NCBI GenBank assembly: GCA_022707945.1 | Contig: JAKIZQ010000086.1 | Location: 1 to 5,006, forward strand | Length of the DNA: 5,006 bases | Direction of reading: 5' to 3' | Origin: Bdellovibrionales bacterium | GTDB lineage: Bacteria > Bdellovibrionota > JAFGOL01 | Shown here: piece by piece, positions 1-5,006 of the stretch | Layout: every line of letters starts with the position of its first letter | Position numbering within the stretch: position 1 is the first letter of the stretch | Position numbers and translations under genes: made by a program | The notes under the pieces: generated by a model | What the model was told of the DNA's origin: nothing | What the model saw: only the letters and a program-made list of their open reading frames with translations | Databases searched by the model: none

Positions 1-1
1 A

Positions 2-36
2 GTTGCCCTATGGATATCAGGCTCCATAGGGACAAC
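2..36. terminator. Stem-loop downstream of ligA, probable terminator
   Basis: The left arm (2-13, GTTGCCCTATGG) pairs with the right arm (24-36, CCATAGGGACAAC) through 12 base pairs, with one bulged A at 32 and a 10-base loop. On the minus strand it begins 17 bases past the ligA stop codon, so it is well placed to end ligA transcription. The first base after the stem on that strand is a T, but the window ends there and the U-tract cannot be confirmed. On the plus strand a T5 run (44-48) lies seven bases past the stem, farther than is ideal, so a bidirectional terminator serving a convergent gene to the left is possible. It could instead be a copy of a dispersed palindromic repeat. The pairing is seen directly; the role is inferred. 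Confidence 0.5.
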
Positions 37-52
37 GTGTCTATTTTTAGTG

Positions 53-1894
53 TTAATTACCTATTAATTTAAAAAGATCTTTTAGGTCTATTATCTTTAT
101 TCCAAGTTCTTTTGCTTTGTCTAGTTTGCTACCAGCGTCTTTACCAGCGAGTAAGTAATTTGTTTTTTTGCTTACACTAGAGCTTACTTTTCCAGAATTT
201 TCTTCTATTAAAGAACTTATTTCATCTCTGCTCATTTCGTCAAAAGATCCAGTTATAACAAAACTAGATCCATTCAATTTATTGCTTTTAAGTTTATTGT
301 CCTTTATTTCATCTATACTGTTAAATCTTTTAGCAAGTTCTTTTGCGTTCTCAGAACCAACTAAGTCTATCCCAAGTGCATATATGAATTTATCAAAACT
401 AACCTTCTTGGACATGTTTATAGCTTCTATAATATTGTGTGAACTTTTTTTACCCATTCTGTCTAGCATTGATAATTCGTCTGGATCCAAAACATATATA
501 TCAGAGAATTTTTTTACAAGACCTTTATCTACAAGTTGTTCTATTAACTTTTCACCCATACCGTCTATGTTCATGGCGTCTCTTGATACAAAATGTTTTA
601 GCGCTTCTTTGATTCTTGAATTACAACTTTTGTTATCACACACAAAATTAACGCCATCCCTTTGTGTTTTGTGATCACAGTCTGGACATTTTTCTGTGAA
701 TTTAAACGTTTTTGTGTTTGGTGGTCTTTTTTCTATAAGTACCCTTATTATTGCAGGTATTACATCTCCAGCTCTTTCAATTACAACAGTGTCGCCAACA
801 CGAACATCTTTTCTTTCTAGTTCAGATGCGTTGTGTAGTGTAGCTCTTTTTATTTCTACTCCACCAAGTTCAACTGGTTTAAGTTCAGCTACTGGAGTCA
901 AAACACCGGTTCTTCCAACCTGAACGCTGATATTTTTAACCAGTGTGGTGGCTGTATAAGCGGGAGGTTTCCATGCTACTGCCCATCTAGGAGACCTTGC
1001 GATATTTCCAAGGGATGTTTGCAATTTTGTGTCATTAACTTTTATTACTACGCCGTCTATATTTACATCTAATTTCTCTCTTTTCCCTATTAATTCATTG
1101 AAATATCTTTCTATCTCATTAGTAGAACTGCTTACCAAGATGTTTTTTGCAGTATTGAACCCCCACTTTTTTACTGTATCCAGCGCTTCTGTGTGTGTCT
1201 TAAAAAGGTGTTCGTTGGTGAAACTGTGAGCATAAAAATAAAGTGGTCTTTGAGCAGTTATCTTTGAATCGAGCTGTCTTACTGAACCCGCGGCAGCGTT
1301 TCTTGGGTTAGCAAAAGTTTTTTCGTTGTTCTTTAGTTTTATGTCGTTAAGTTTTTCAAATTCCCTATTAGGTATAACTATCTCGCCGCGTATCTCAAAA
1401 TGTTCTGGATGATTATTCCCGAACATCTTTAATGGGACATTTCTTATCGTTCGTACGTTCTCTGTTATATCTTCGCCTATCTTTCCATCTCCTCTGGTGG
1501 CGGCACTATCAAAGATACCGTTCTTATAGTGAATAGAGACAGCAAGACCATCTAGCTTTGGTTCACATACATATTCAATACTGTTAACACTGATCAATTT
1601 TTTGATTCGCTCGTCAAAAGCAATCAATTCTTCTTTATTAAAGATGTTAGAAAGAGACAACATGGGGGATTGATGTTTTACTTTCCTAAAATCAGTTAAA
1701 ACCTTGTGTCCAACCTTTTTAGTAGGAGAATGTCCTTGCAAGAATTCTGGGTATGTTTTTTCTAGTTCTATTAATTCATTGAAGAGTTTGTCATATTCTG
1801 CGTCTGATATTTGTGGGTCATCAAGCACATAATACCTGTATGAGTGGTAGTTAAGTAGCTCTATAAGTTCATTTATTCTTTCTTTTGCTCCCAT
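53..1894 (-). CDS. ligA: NAD-dependent DNA ligase LigA, short form lacking one HhH motif
   Basis: LigA seals 3'-OH/5'-phosphate nicks in duplex DNA using NAD+, joining Okazaki fragments and finishing excision repair in the cytoplasm. The 613-residue product shows the family order. Domain Ia (about 1-70) carries YYVLDDPQISDAEYD. The nucleotidyltransferase domain has EPKLDG at 111-116, with K113 as the AMP-accepting lysine, and ANPRNAAAGS near 195-204. An OB fold follows (about 315-390), then a Cys4 zinc finger (C403, C406, C419, C424). Helix-hairpin-helix motifs lie at about 435-460, 465-497 and 503-524, and a BRCT domain at about 538-613. Family members are usually near 670 residues. The missing 55-60 residues fall between the third HhH and BRCT, where a fourth HhH normally sits. 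The ATG start matches the usual N-terminus, but no clear Shine-Dalgarno precedes it. The gene is divergent from the RDD gene. Identity is very secure. Confidence 0.98.
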   Translation of the reverse strand: MGAKERINELIELLNYHSYRYYVLDDPQISDAEYDKLFNELIELEKTYPEFLQGHSPTKKVGHKVLTDFRKVKHQSPMLSLSNIFNKEELIAFDERIKKLISVNSIEYVCEPKLDGLAVSIHYKNGIFDSAATRGDGKIGEDITENVRTIRNVPLKMFGNNHPEHFEIRGEIVIPNREFEKLNDIKLKNNEKTFANPRNAAAGSVRQLDSKITAQRPLYFYAHSFTNEHLFKTHTEALDTVKKWGFNTAKNILVSSSTNEIERYFNELIGKREKLDVNIDGVVIKVNDTKLQTSLGNIARSPRWAVAWKPPAYTATTLVKNISVQVGRTGVLTPVAELKPVELGGVEIKRATLHNASELERKDVRVGDTVVIERAGDVIPAIIRVLIEKRPPNTKTFKFTEKCPDCDHKTQRDGVNFVCDNKSCNSRIKEALKHFVSRDAMNIDGMGEKLIEQLVDKGLVKKFSDIYVLDPDELSMLDRMGKKSSHNIIEAINMSKKVSFDKFIYALGIDLVGSENAKELAKRFNSIDEIKDNKLKSNKLNGSSFVITGSFDEMSRDEISSLIEENSGKVSSSVSKKTNYLLAGKDAGSKLDKAKELGIKIIDLKDLFKLIGN

Positions 1895-1901
1895 ACAGTG
1901 A

Positions 1902-1907
1902 ATAATA
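1902..1907 (-). promoter_or_regulatory. Possible -10 element for ligA (weak)
   Basis: On the minus strand the hexamer TATTAT (5 of 6 to the sigma70 -10 consensus) ends eight bases before the ligA ATG. No good -35 hexamer is found at 16-18 bases upstream (the best, TAGTGT, matches 2 of 6). If used, transcription would start at or next to the start codon and give a leaderless or nearly leaderless mRNA, which would fit the absence of a Shine-Dalgarno. The evidence is thin; the real promoter may lie elsewhere in 1908-1990. Confidence 0.2.
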
Positions 1908-1935
1908 CTTTGTTTTTTAAATAAACACTAGGGAC

Positions 1936-1965
1936 TTGAATATGGGCTGGCTTTTGTTCTATAAT
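1936..1965 (+). promoter_or_regulatory. Sigma70-type promoter for the RDD-rfaE2-rsmE operon
   Basis: A perfect -10 hexamer TATAAT (1960-1965) lies 18 bases downstream of a -35-like TTGAAT (1936-1941, 4 of 6 to TTGACA). The expected transcription start is about 1971-1973, giving a leader of roughly 24 bases. That leader contains the strong Shine-Dalgarno AAAGGAG (1982-1988) seven bases before the ATG at 1996. It is the only good rightward promoter seen ahead of the three-gene operon. In AT-rich DNA chance TATAAT matches are common; the position and spacing are what favour it. Confidence 0.6.
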
Positions 1966-1995
1966 ATGGCTAATATCTATTAAAGGAGACTATTT

Positions 1996-2643
1996 ATGGG
2001 AGTAGGTTTTATAACCGATAACGAAATAGACAGGATACTTGGCAGGATAGATAAAAAGCAAAGGCCTGCAGAGGAAAAGCCACGTCTCTATGATAGGTAC
2101 AATATAAGTGAACACGAAAAACAGGTTTTAAGAGAGGATTATTCAAAAAGGAAGGCTATGGAATTTACAGTTAATAAAGATTTTTCTGCAACTGGTCTTG
2201 TAAAAATGAGTACATTTACCAACACTAACAGGCCAGCAGGCATTATAAGGAAATCTTATGCTTTTTTTGCAGACCTTTGTCTTAGCGGGGTAATATTGGT
2301 AGGTTTTATATATGCCTCAATACTCGCTTTTGGTCAGGCAGATCTTGCTTACACCAGTATGGGGCTTGCACAAAAAGTTAAGGAATTTGGCGGTAATGAT
2401 GTCGTATGGTGGATGGGAACTCTTTATGCCTTGATACTATTCTTTTACTTTATATTCTTTGAAGGTATTACAGGTAAAACACCAGGAAAGATGTTCTTAA
2501 ATGTAAGGATAATAGATAAAAAAGGCGAGAAACCTTCTTTTATAAATATAGTATTTAGAACACTTGTATTCCTTATACCACCATTAGGTGTGTTGGGAGC
2601 ACATAATCTGCTCACAGGTACTAAGGTAGTTAATAACGAGTAG
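1996..2643 (+). CDS. RDD-family inner-membrane protein
   Basis: The product is a 215-residue integral membrane protein of the RDD family, named for a conserved arginine and aspartates; most members have no assigned function and some are linked to ion transport. The first ~80 residues are hydrophilic and charged with no signal peptide, so this segment is probably cytoplasmic. The family core follows: R85 and D93 at the start of membrane segment 1 (about 90-113), segment 2 (about 136-157), the characteristic GKTPGK loop (160-165) leading into FLNVRIID, and segment 3 (about 183-203). AAAGGAG seven bases before the ATG makes the start secure. It is the first gene of an operon, two bases ahead of rfaE2. 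Family assignment is confident; the substrate or role cannot be read from the sequence, and the envelope-related neighbour is only a weak hint. Confidence 0.85.
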   Translation: MGVGFITDNEIDRILGRIDKKQRPAEEKPRLYDRYNISEHEKQVLREDYSKRKAMEFTVNKDFSATGLVKMSTFTNTNRPAGIIRKSYAFFADLCLSGVILVGFIYASILAFGQADLAYTSMGLAQKVKEFGGNDVVWWMGTLYALILFFYFIFFEGITGKTPGKMFLNVRIIDKKGEKPSFINIVFRTLVFLIPPLGVLGAHNLLTGTKVVNNE

Positions 2644-2645
2644 TT

Positions 2646-3128
2646 ATGTCAAAGATAGTAAAATCAAATAAAGTTTCTGCTCTTTGTGATGAATTACGTC
2701 TAAAAGACAAAAAAATAGTTTTTACAAATGGATGTTTTGATATTCTCCATGCAGGGCATGTTGATTATATGGAGAAGGCAAAAAAACTTGGAGACATCCT
2801 TTTTGTTGGTGTAAACAGTGACGATTCTATAAAGAGGATAAAGGGTTCTAGCCGTCCAATAGTAAATGAATCTTTTAGGGTTAGAGCTTTGTGTGGTCTA
2901 GAGAGTATAGATCATGTTTGTGTTTTTGATCAGGACACACCAGAACAGCTAATAGGTCTTGTTAAACCAGACGTTCTTGTAAAAGGTATGGACTGGAAAG
3001 GCAAAACTATTGTTGGGCAAAAAATAGTTGAATCTTATGGTGGTAGAGTAGAACTCATAGAATTTTTAGACGGTATATCAAGTTCTACTATAATAGAAAA
3101 GATACTAAGTAATTATGGTAAGAAATGA
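2646..3128 (+). CDS. rfaE2: D-glycero-beta-D-manno-heptose 1-phosphate adenylyltransferase
   Basis: This enzyme transfers AMP from ATP to D-glycero-beta-D-manno-heptose 1-phosphate, making ADP-heptose for the lipopolysaccharide inner core, in the cytoplasm. The 160-residue protein is a complete single nucleotidyltransferase domain. It has TNGCFDILHAGH at 27-38 with the HxGH nucleotide-binding signature (H35-H38), VNSDDSIKRIKG near 56-67, RPIVNESFRVRAL at 70-82, and the C-terminal ISSSTIIEKI (144-153), the family's second nucleotide-contacting motif. Length fits the stand-alone form; in many proteobacteria this domain is fused behind the heptose kinase as HldE, so here a separate kinase must be encoded elsewhere. 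The start is two bases after the RDD stop, with only a weak GAG upstream, suggesting translational coupling. The stop overlaps the rsmE start as ATGA. Related cytidylyltransferases (glycerol-3-phosphate, ethanolamine-phosphate) share the fold, but the motif set fits RfaE2 best. Confidence 0.92.
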   Translation: MSKIVKSNKVSALCDELRLKDKKIVFTNGCFDILHAGHVDYMEKAKKLGDILFVGVNSDDSIKRIKGSSRPIVNESFRVRALCGLESIDHVCVFDQDTPEQLIGLVKPDVLVKGMDWKGKTIVGQKIVESYGGRVELIEFLDGISSSTIIEKILSNYGKK

Positions 3129-3840
3129 GACGTTTTTTTATCCCAAACATTCCAAATATTGGCCACATAGACCTTGATAGCGATCTTAAACACAGAATAA
3201 TTGATGTTTTAAGGTGTAACGAGGGTGAGGAACTTGAGGTTATAGATGGCAAAGGTCGTTTAGCAAAGGCTGTTGTGTCTGGTAAAGGCAAGAACATCTT
3301 TCTTGATATAAAAGAAGTTAAGGATATTAAAAAGAAGGAAGACAAATAATAGTTGCTGTCTCTGTAATAAGACGTGAGCGTTTTGATATGATGGTTGAAA
3401 AAGCTGTCGAGCTTGGTGCAGATAAAATAATCCCATTTGTTTGTGAGCGTTCAAGACCCTATGGCAAAGATGCTTATGATAAGCTAAAAGATCGTTGGCA
3501 AAGAATAGCCGACCAAGCATTGTCTCAGTGCAAAAGACTTTTTAGATGTAATGTGACTGATGTTCATGAATTAGAAGATTTAATTAAACAAATTCAGCCG
3601 AACACACAACTTTTTGCTCTTGATCCTTATAAAGAAAAAGGATTTTTTATTCCTTCTTTAATAAAAAAAGACAAAGATGTTTTGTGTGTAATTGGTCCAG
3701 AGGGTGGTTTTACGGAACAAGAACTTAAGATATTTGAAAAGGCTAATTTTGGTTTTTATGTTCTTACAAACAACATTCTTAGAGCAGAAACAGCAGCGAT
3801 GTATGCTCTTTCTGTTATAAATGTTTCTAATGTGTCTTGA
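3125..3840 (+). pseudogene. rsmE: 16S rRNA m3U1498 methyltransferase RsmE, frameshifted
   Basis: RsmE methylates N3 of U1498 in 16S rRNA using S-adenosylmethionine and belongs to the SPOUT (knotted) methyltransferases. The first frame (3125-3349, 74 residues) holds the N-terminal PUA-like RNA-binding part, with MRRFFIP, the HRIIDVLR segment and EVIDGKG. It ends at TAA 3347-3349. The rest continues in the -1 frame to TGA 3838-3840: EKAVELGADKIIPF, CERSRP, the knot motif IGPEGGFTEQE, and NNILRAETAAMYAL. The frames overlap only between 3331 and 3348. Restoring one A, for example in the A3 run at 3344-3346 or the A5 run at 3329-3333, gives a collinear 238-residue protein of normal family length. 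All motifs after the break are intact, so this is either a very recent mutation or a sequence error. It overlaps rfaE2 by four bases (ATGA) and ends three bases from a convergent gene. Confidence 0.9.
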
Positions 3841-3843
3841 TAG

Positions 3844-4518
3844 TTATATCTTTTTAAATTCACTAACTAGTTCTTCTTTGAATTCTTCTAGTCGAGGAAA
3901 ATAATCTGTATCTAAAAATTCTTCTGAATTTAAATATAGAATGAAATTAAAGAGATCTTCTCCAGTGATGTCTTTTAAAGATGACTTTTCTTTTTTGTTT
4001 AAAAAAGATCTTAAAGACATGAATGCTTTTTCATTGTTGTCCATTATTGCTATAAAGAATAAGTTTTTATCGCTTTTGGAGAATTTTTCATAATCAGACT
4101 TGTTGTCGTTGTCTTTATACTTACCGTTATATCCTTTTAATATATCGATTAATTTTAACTTGTGATCCAAGTTGTTCAATCTGTTTAAGAATTCCTCTGT
4201 TCCAGCGGCTTGAATGAAAGCAGTAGAAGCATCTACGAGCTCCTTATTATCGTAATAACCATTTTTGAGGAATGAAAAATATGGCCACAAGAAAGTACAA
4301 ACATATTCTTTTGGATCGTCTAGTTCTGAAGCTGTTATTACGTTTGTATAGATACTTACTATTTCGCTTGCGGTATAAGTTTTTTTGAGTTCGTCAGAAC
4401 CATCATAGCCAAAATCTGTGTTTAAGGTCGCTCCCCAGCATGGGGCATTATTTTCTATCTGTGAATGTGCTTGTGGTACCAATAATGTCATTAATAAAAA
4501 CAATAAAAATATTCTCAT
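3844..4518 (-). CDS. Secreted or periplasmic protein of unknown function
   Basis: I do not recognise this 224-residue protein. Its N-terminus is a clear Sec signal peptide: M-R, a run of leucine, phenylalanine and isoleucine over residues 3-14, then a likely signal peptidase I site after AHS (17-19). No lipobox cysteine is seen. The mature part is mostly predicted helical and rich in lysine, aspartate, glutamate and asparagine, with a very polar stretch at 131-151. It has just two cysteines (C27, C74), which could form a disulfide, and no further membrane segment. I chose the ATG at 4518 over an in-frame GTG at 4539 because AGGAG lies five bases before the ATG and the signal peptide then starts normally. 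The gene is read in the same direction as tatD, 67 bases downstream of it, and converges on rsmE with a three-base gap and no terminator between them. That it is a real secreted protein is likely; its function is unknown. Confidence 0.8.
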   Translation of the reverse strand: MRIFLLFLLMTLLVPQAHSQIENNAPCWGATLNTDFGYDGSDELKKTYTASEIVSIYTNVITASELDDPKEYVCTFLWPYFSFLKNGYYDNKELVDASTAFIQAAGTEEFLNRLNNLDHKLKLIDILKGYNGKYKDNDNKSDYEKFSKSDKNLFFIAIMDNNEKAFMSLRSFLNKKEKSSLKDITGEDLFNFILYLNSEEFLDTDYFPRLEEFKEELVSEFKKI

Positions 4519-4523
4519 AAAAA

Positions 4524-4536
4524 CTCCTGTGAGGAG
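4524..4536 (-). promoter_or_regulatory. Hairpin enclosing the Shine-Dalgarno of the secreted-protein gene
   Basis: On the minus strand CTCCT (4536-4532), CAC, AGGAG (4528-4524) form a perfect 5-bp stem with a three-base loop. The AGGAG arm is also the Shine-Dalgarno for the ATG at 4518, five bases away, and T5 follows it. If formed, the hairpin would hide the ribosome site; it might also act as a weak terminator for tatD transcripts. An anti-Shine-Dalgarno-like CTCCT this close by chance is possible. The pairing is seen; any regulatory use is inferred. Confidence 0.35.
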
Positions 4537-4538
4537 CA

Positions 4539-4568
4539 CATATACAAAAAAATGGAGTTCAAAGTCAA
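4539..4568 (-). promoter_or_regulatory. Possible sigma70-type promoter for the secreted-protein gene
   Basis: Reading leftward, TTGACT (4568-4563, 5 of 6 to the -35 consensus) is followed after 18 bases by TATATG (4544-4539, 4 of 6 to the -10 consensus). Transcription would start near 4531-4533, leaving a leader of about 14 bases that holds the Shine-Dalgarno but only part of the pairing CTCCT arm. The -10 is imperfect and the surrounding DNA is AT-rich, so this is a candidate only. Confidence 0.4.
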
Positions 4569-4585
4569 TGGTATTGTTCTTTATA

Positions 4586-5006
4586 TTATTTTATATTGAA
4601 CAAGTTTTTTGCGTTATTTGTAGTGAATTCAGCTATTTTTTCTATGCTTTGTAATTTTATTTCTGCAATTTTACTGGCTATTATTGGTATATATTCTGGG
4701 TAATTCTTTTTACCTCTATGTGGTACTGGTGCAAGGAATGGACAATCTGTTTCTATCATTATTCTGTCATTTGGTGCATAAGCTAAAGCTTCTTTTACTG
4801 TTTGTGCTTTTGGGAATGTTATAATACCTGTGAAAGAAACATACATCCCAAGGTCTAGATACTTTTTAAGTTCTTCTTTAGTACCTGAGTAACAATGAAG
4901 AACTCCATTACAAAAATTATTGTATTCACCCTTTAATATTTCATAGGTGTCTTTGTCTGCTTCTCTTGAATGTATTATTAGTGGTAAAGTAAGTTCTCTT
5001 GCTATC
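4586..5006 (-). CDS. tatD: TatD-family metal-dependent hydrolase/DNase, C-terminal part
   Basis: TatD-family proteins are cytoplasmic TIM-barrel metalloenzymes of the amidohydrolase type, with 3'-5' exonuclease or DNase activity linked to DNA repair and degradation; they are not part of the Tat translocon. The open frame runs through the window edge at 5006, so the N-terminal half, with the first HxH metal ligands and the bridging glutamate, is outside. The 139 visible residues carry LPLIIHSREA (metal-ligand histidine at visible residue 12), GVLHCYSGT (histidine 37), FTGIITF, the ETDCPFLAPVPHRGKKNYP motif with the catalytic aspartate at residue 87, and the usual end VEx/TxNAKNLF-like helix. 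An internal ATG at 4846 is not the start: the conserved frame continues upstream without a stop. The symbol tatD is used for the family; ycfH-type paralogs share these motifs and cannot be excluded from this half. Confidence 0.93.
   Translation of the reverse strand, partial: IARELTLPLIIHSREADKDTYEILKGEYNNFCNGVLHCYSGTKEELKKYLDLGMYVSFTGIITFPKAQTVKEALAYAPNDRIMIETDCPFLAPVPHRGKKNYPEYIPIIASKIAEIKLQSIEKIAEFTTNNAKNLFNIK

Noticed and set aside
168..1229. Several plus-strand open frames opposite ligA (168-674, 696-923, 1029-1229).
   Set aside because: They lie wholly inside ligA on the other strand, have serine- and leucine-rich translations typical of antisense reading, and match no family.
3326..3349. 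Programmed -1 ribosomal frameshifting as the way rsmE is expressed.
   Set aside because: The region lacks a proper X XXY YYZ slippery heptamer in the incoming frame (T-AAA-AAG and C-AAA-TAA both mispair after slippage), there is no evident downstream stem, and RsmE is not known to use recoding.
3088..3520. Minus-strand open frames opposite the rfaE2 end and rsmE (3088-3345, 3260-3520).
   Set aside because: They overlap the conserved RsmE coding sequence, and their translations have no recognisable motif.
3781..3809. Inverted pair AGAGCA/TGCTCT near the rsmE end as a terminator.
   Set aside because: It is a six-base stem with a 17-base loop inside the conserved RAETAAMYAL coding region and has no T-run after it.
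3388..3840. The C-terminal rsmE frame as an independent gene starting at ATG 3388.
   Set aside because: The conserved sequence continues upstream of that ATG to the frame break, and no clear Shine-Dalgarno precedes it.
3865..3872. Palindrome AACTAGTT just past the rsmE stop, as a terminator or operator.
   Set aside because: It is only eight bases, has no loop or following T-run, and lies inside the coding end of the convergent gene.
4539..4539. GTG at 4539 as the start of the secreted-protein gene.
   Set aside because: It would add seven residues before the signal peptide, and the good AGGAG site would then lie inside the coding region; the ATG at 4518 is correctly spaced from it.
4418..4654. 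Plus-strand open frame spanning the secreted-protein and tatD ends.
   Set aside because: It is antisense to two supported genes across their intergenic gap and lacks a convincing ribosome site.

Overview
The window looks like ordinary chromosome from an AT-rich, Gram-negative bacterium. Two things point to Gram-negative: an ADP-heptose (LPS core precursor) enzyme and a protein with a classical signal peptide. Codon use is AT-biased throughout and no segment stands out as foreign. The lineage cannot be placed from the sequence alone. There is no mobile element, CRISPR array, tRNA or rRNA in the window.

Layout. Positions 2-36 form a strong stem-loop just past the 3' end of ligA. ligA (NAD-dependent DNA ligase) runs leftward over 53-1894. 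A 101-base divergent intergenic region follows, with a good sigma70-type promoter reading rightward. A tight rightward operon of three genes then runs from 1996 to 3840: an RDD-family membrane protein, a stand-alone heptose-1-phosphate adenylyltransferase (rfaE2), and the 16S rRNA m3U1498 methyltransferase rsmE. The gaps are 2 bases and an ATGA overlap. rsmE is split by a single-base frameshift near 3331-3348. Only three bases separate it from a leftward gene (3844-4518) for a secreted or periplasmic protein I do not recognise. To the right, a leftward TatD-family nuclease gene (4586-5006) is cut by the window edge.

Functionally the genes are a housekeeping mix: DNA replication and repair (LigA, TatD family), envelope precursor synthesis (RfaE2), ribosome modification (RsmE), and two envelope proteins of unknown role. 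Nothing here forms a recognisable new system. The observations most worth checking are a LigA that appears to lack its fourth helix-hairpin-helix motif (613 residues instead of about 670), the rsmE frameshift, and a small hairpin that pairs the Shine-Dalgarno of the unknown secreted-protein gene. The last offers a possible difference in translation between read-through and locally started transcripts.
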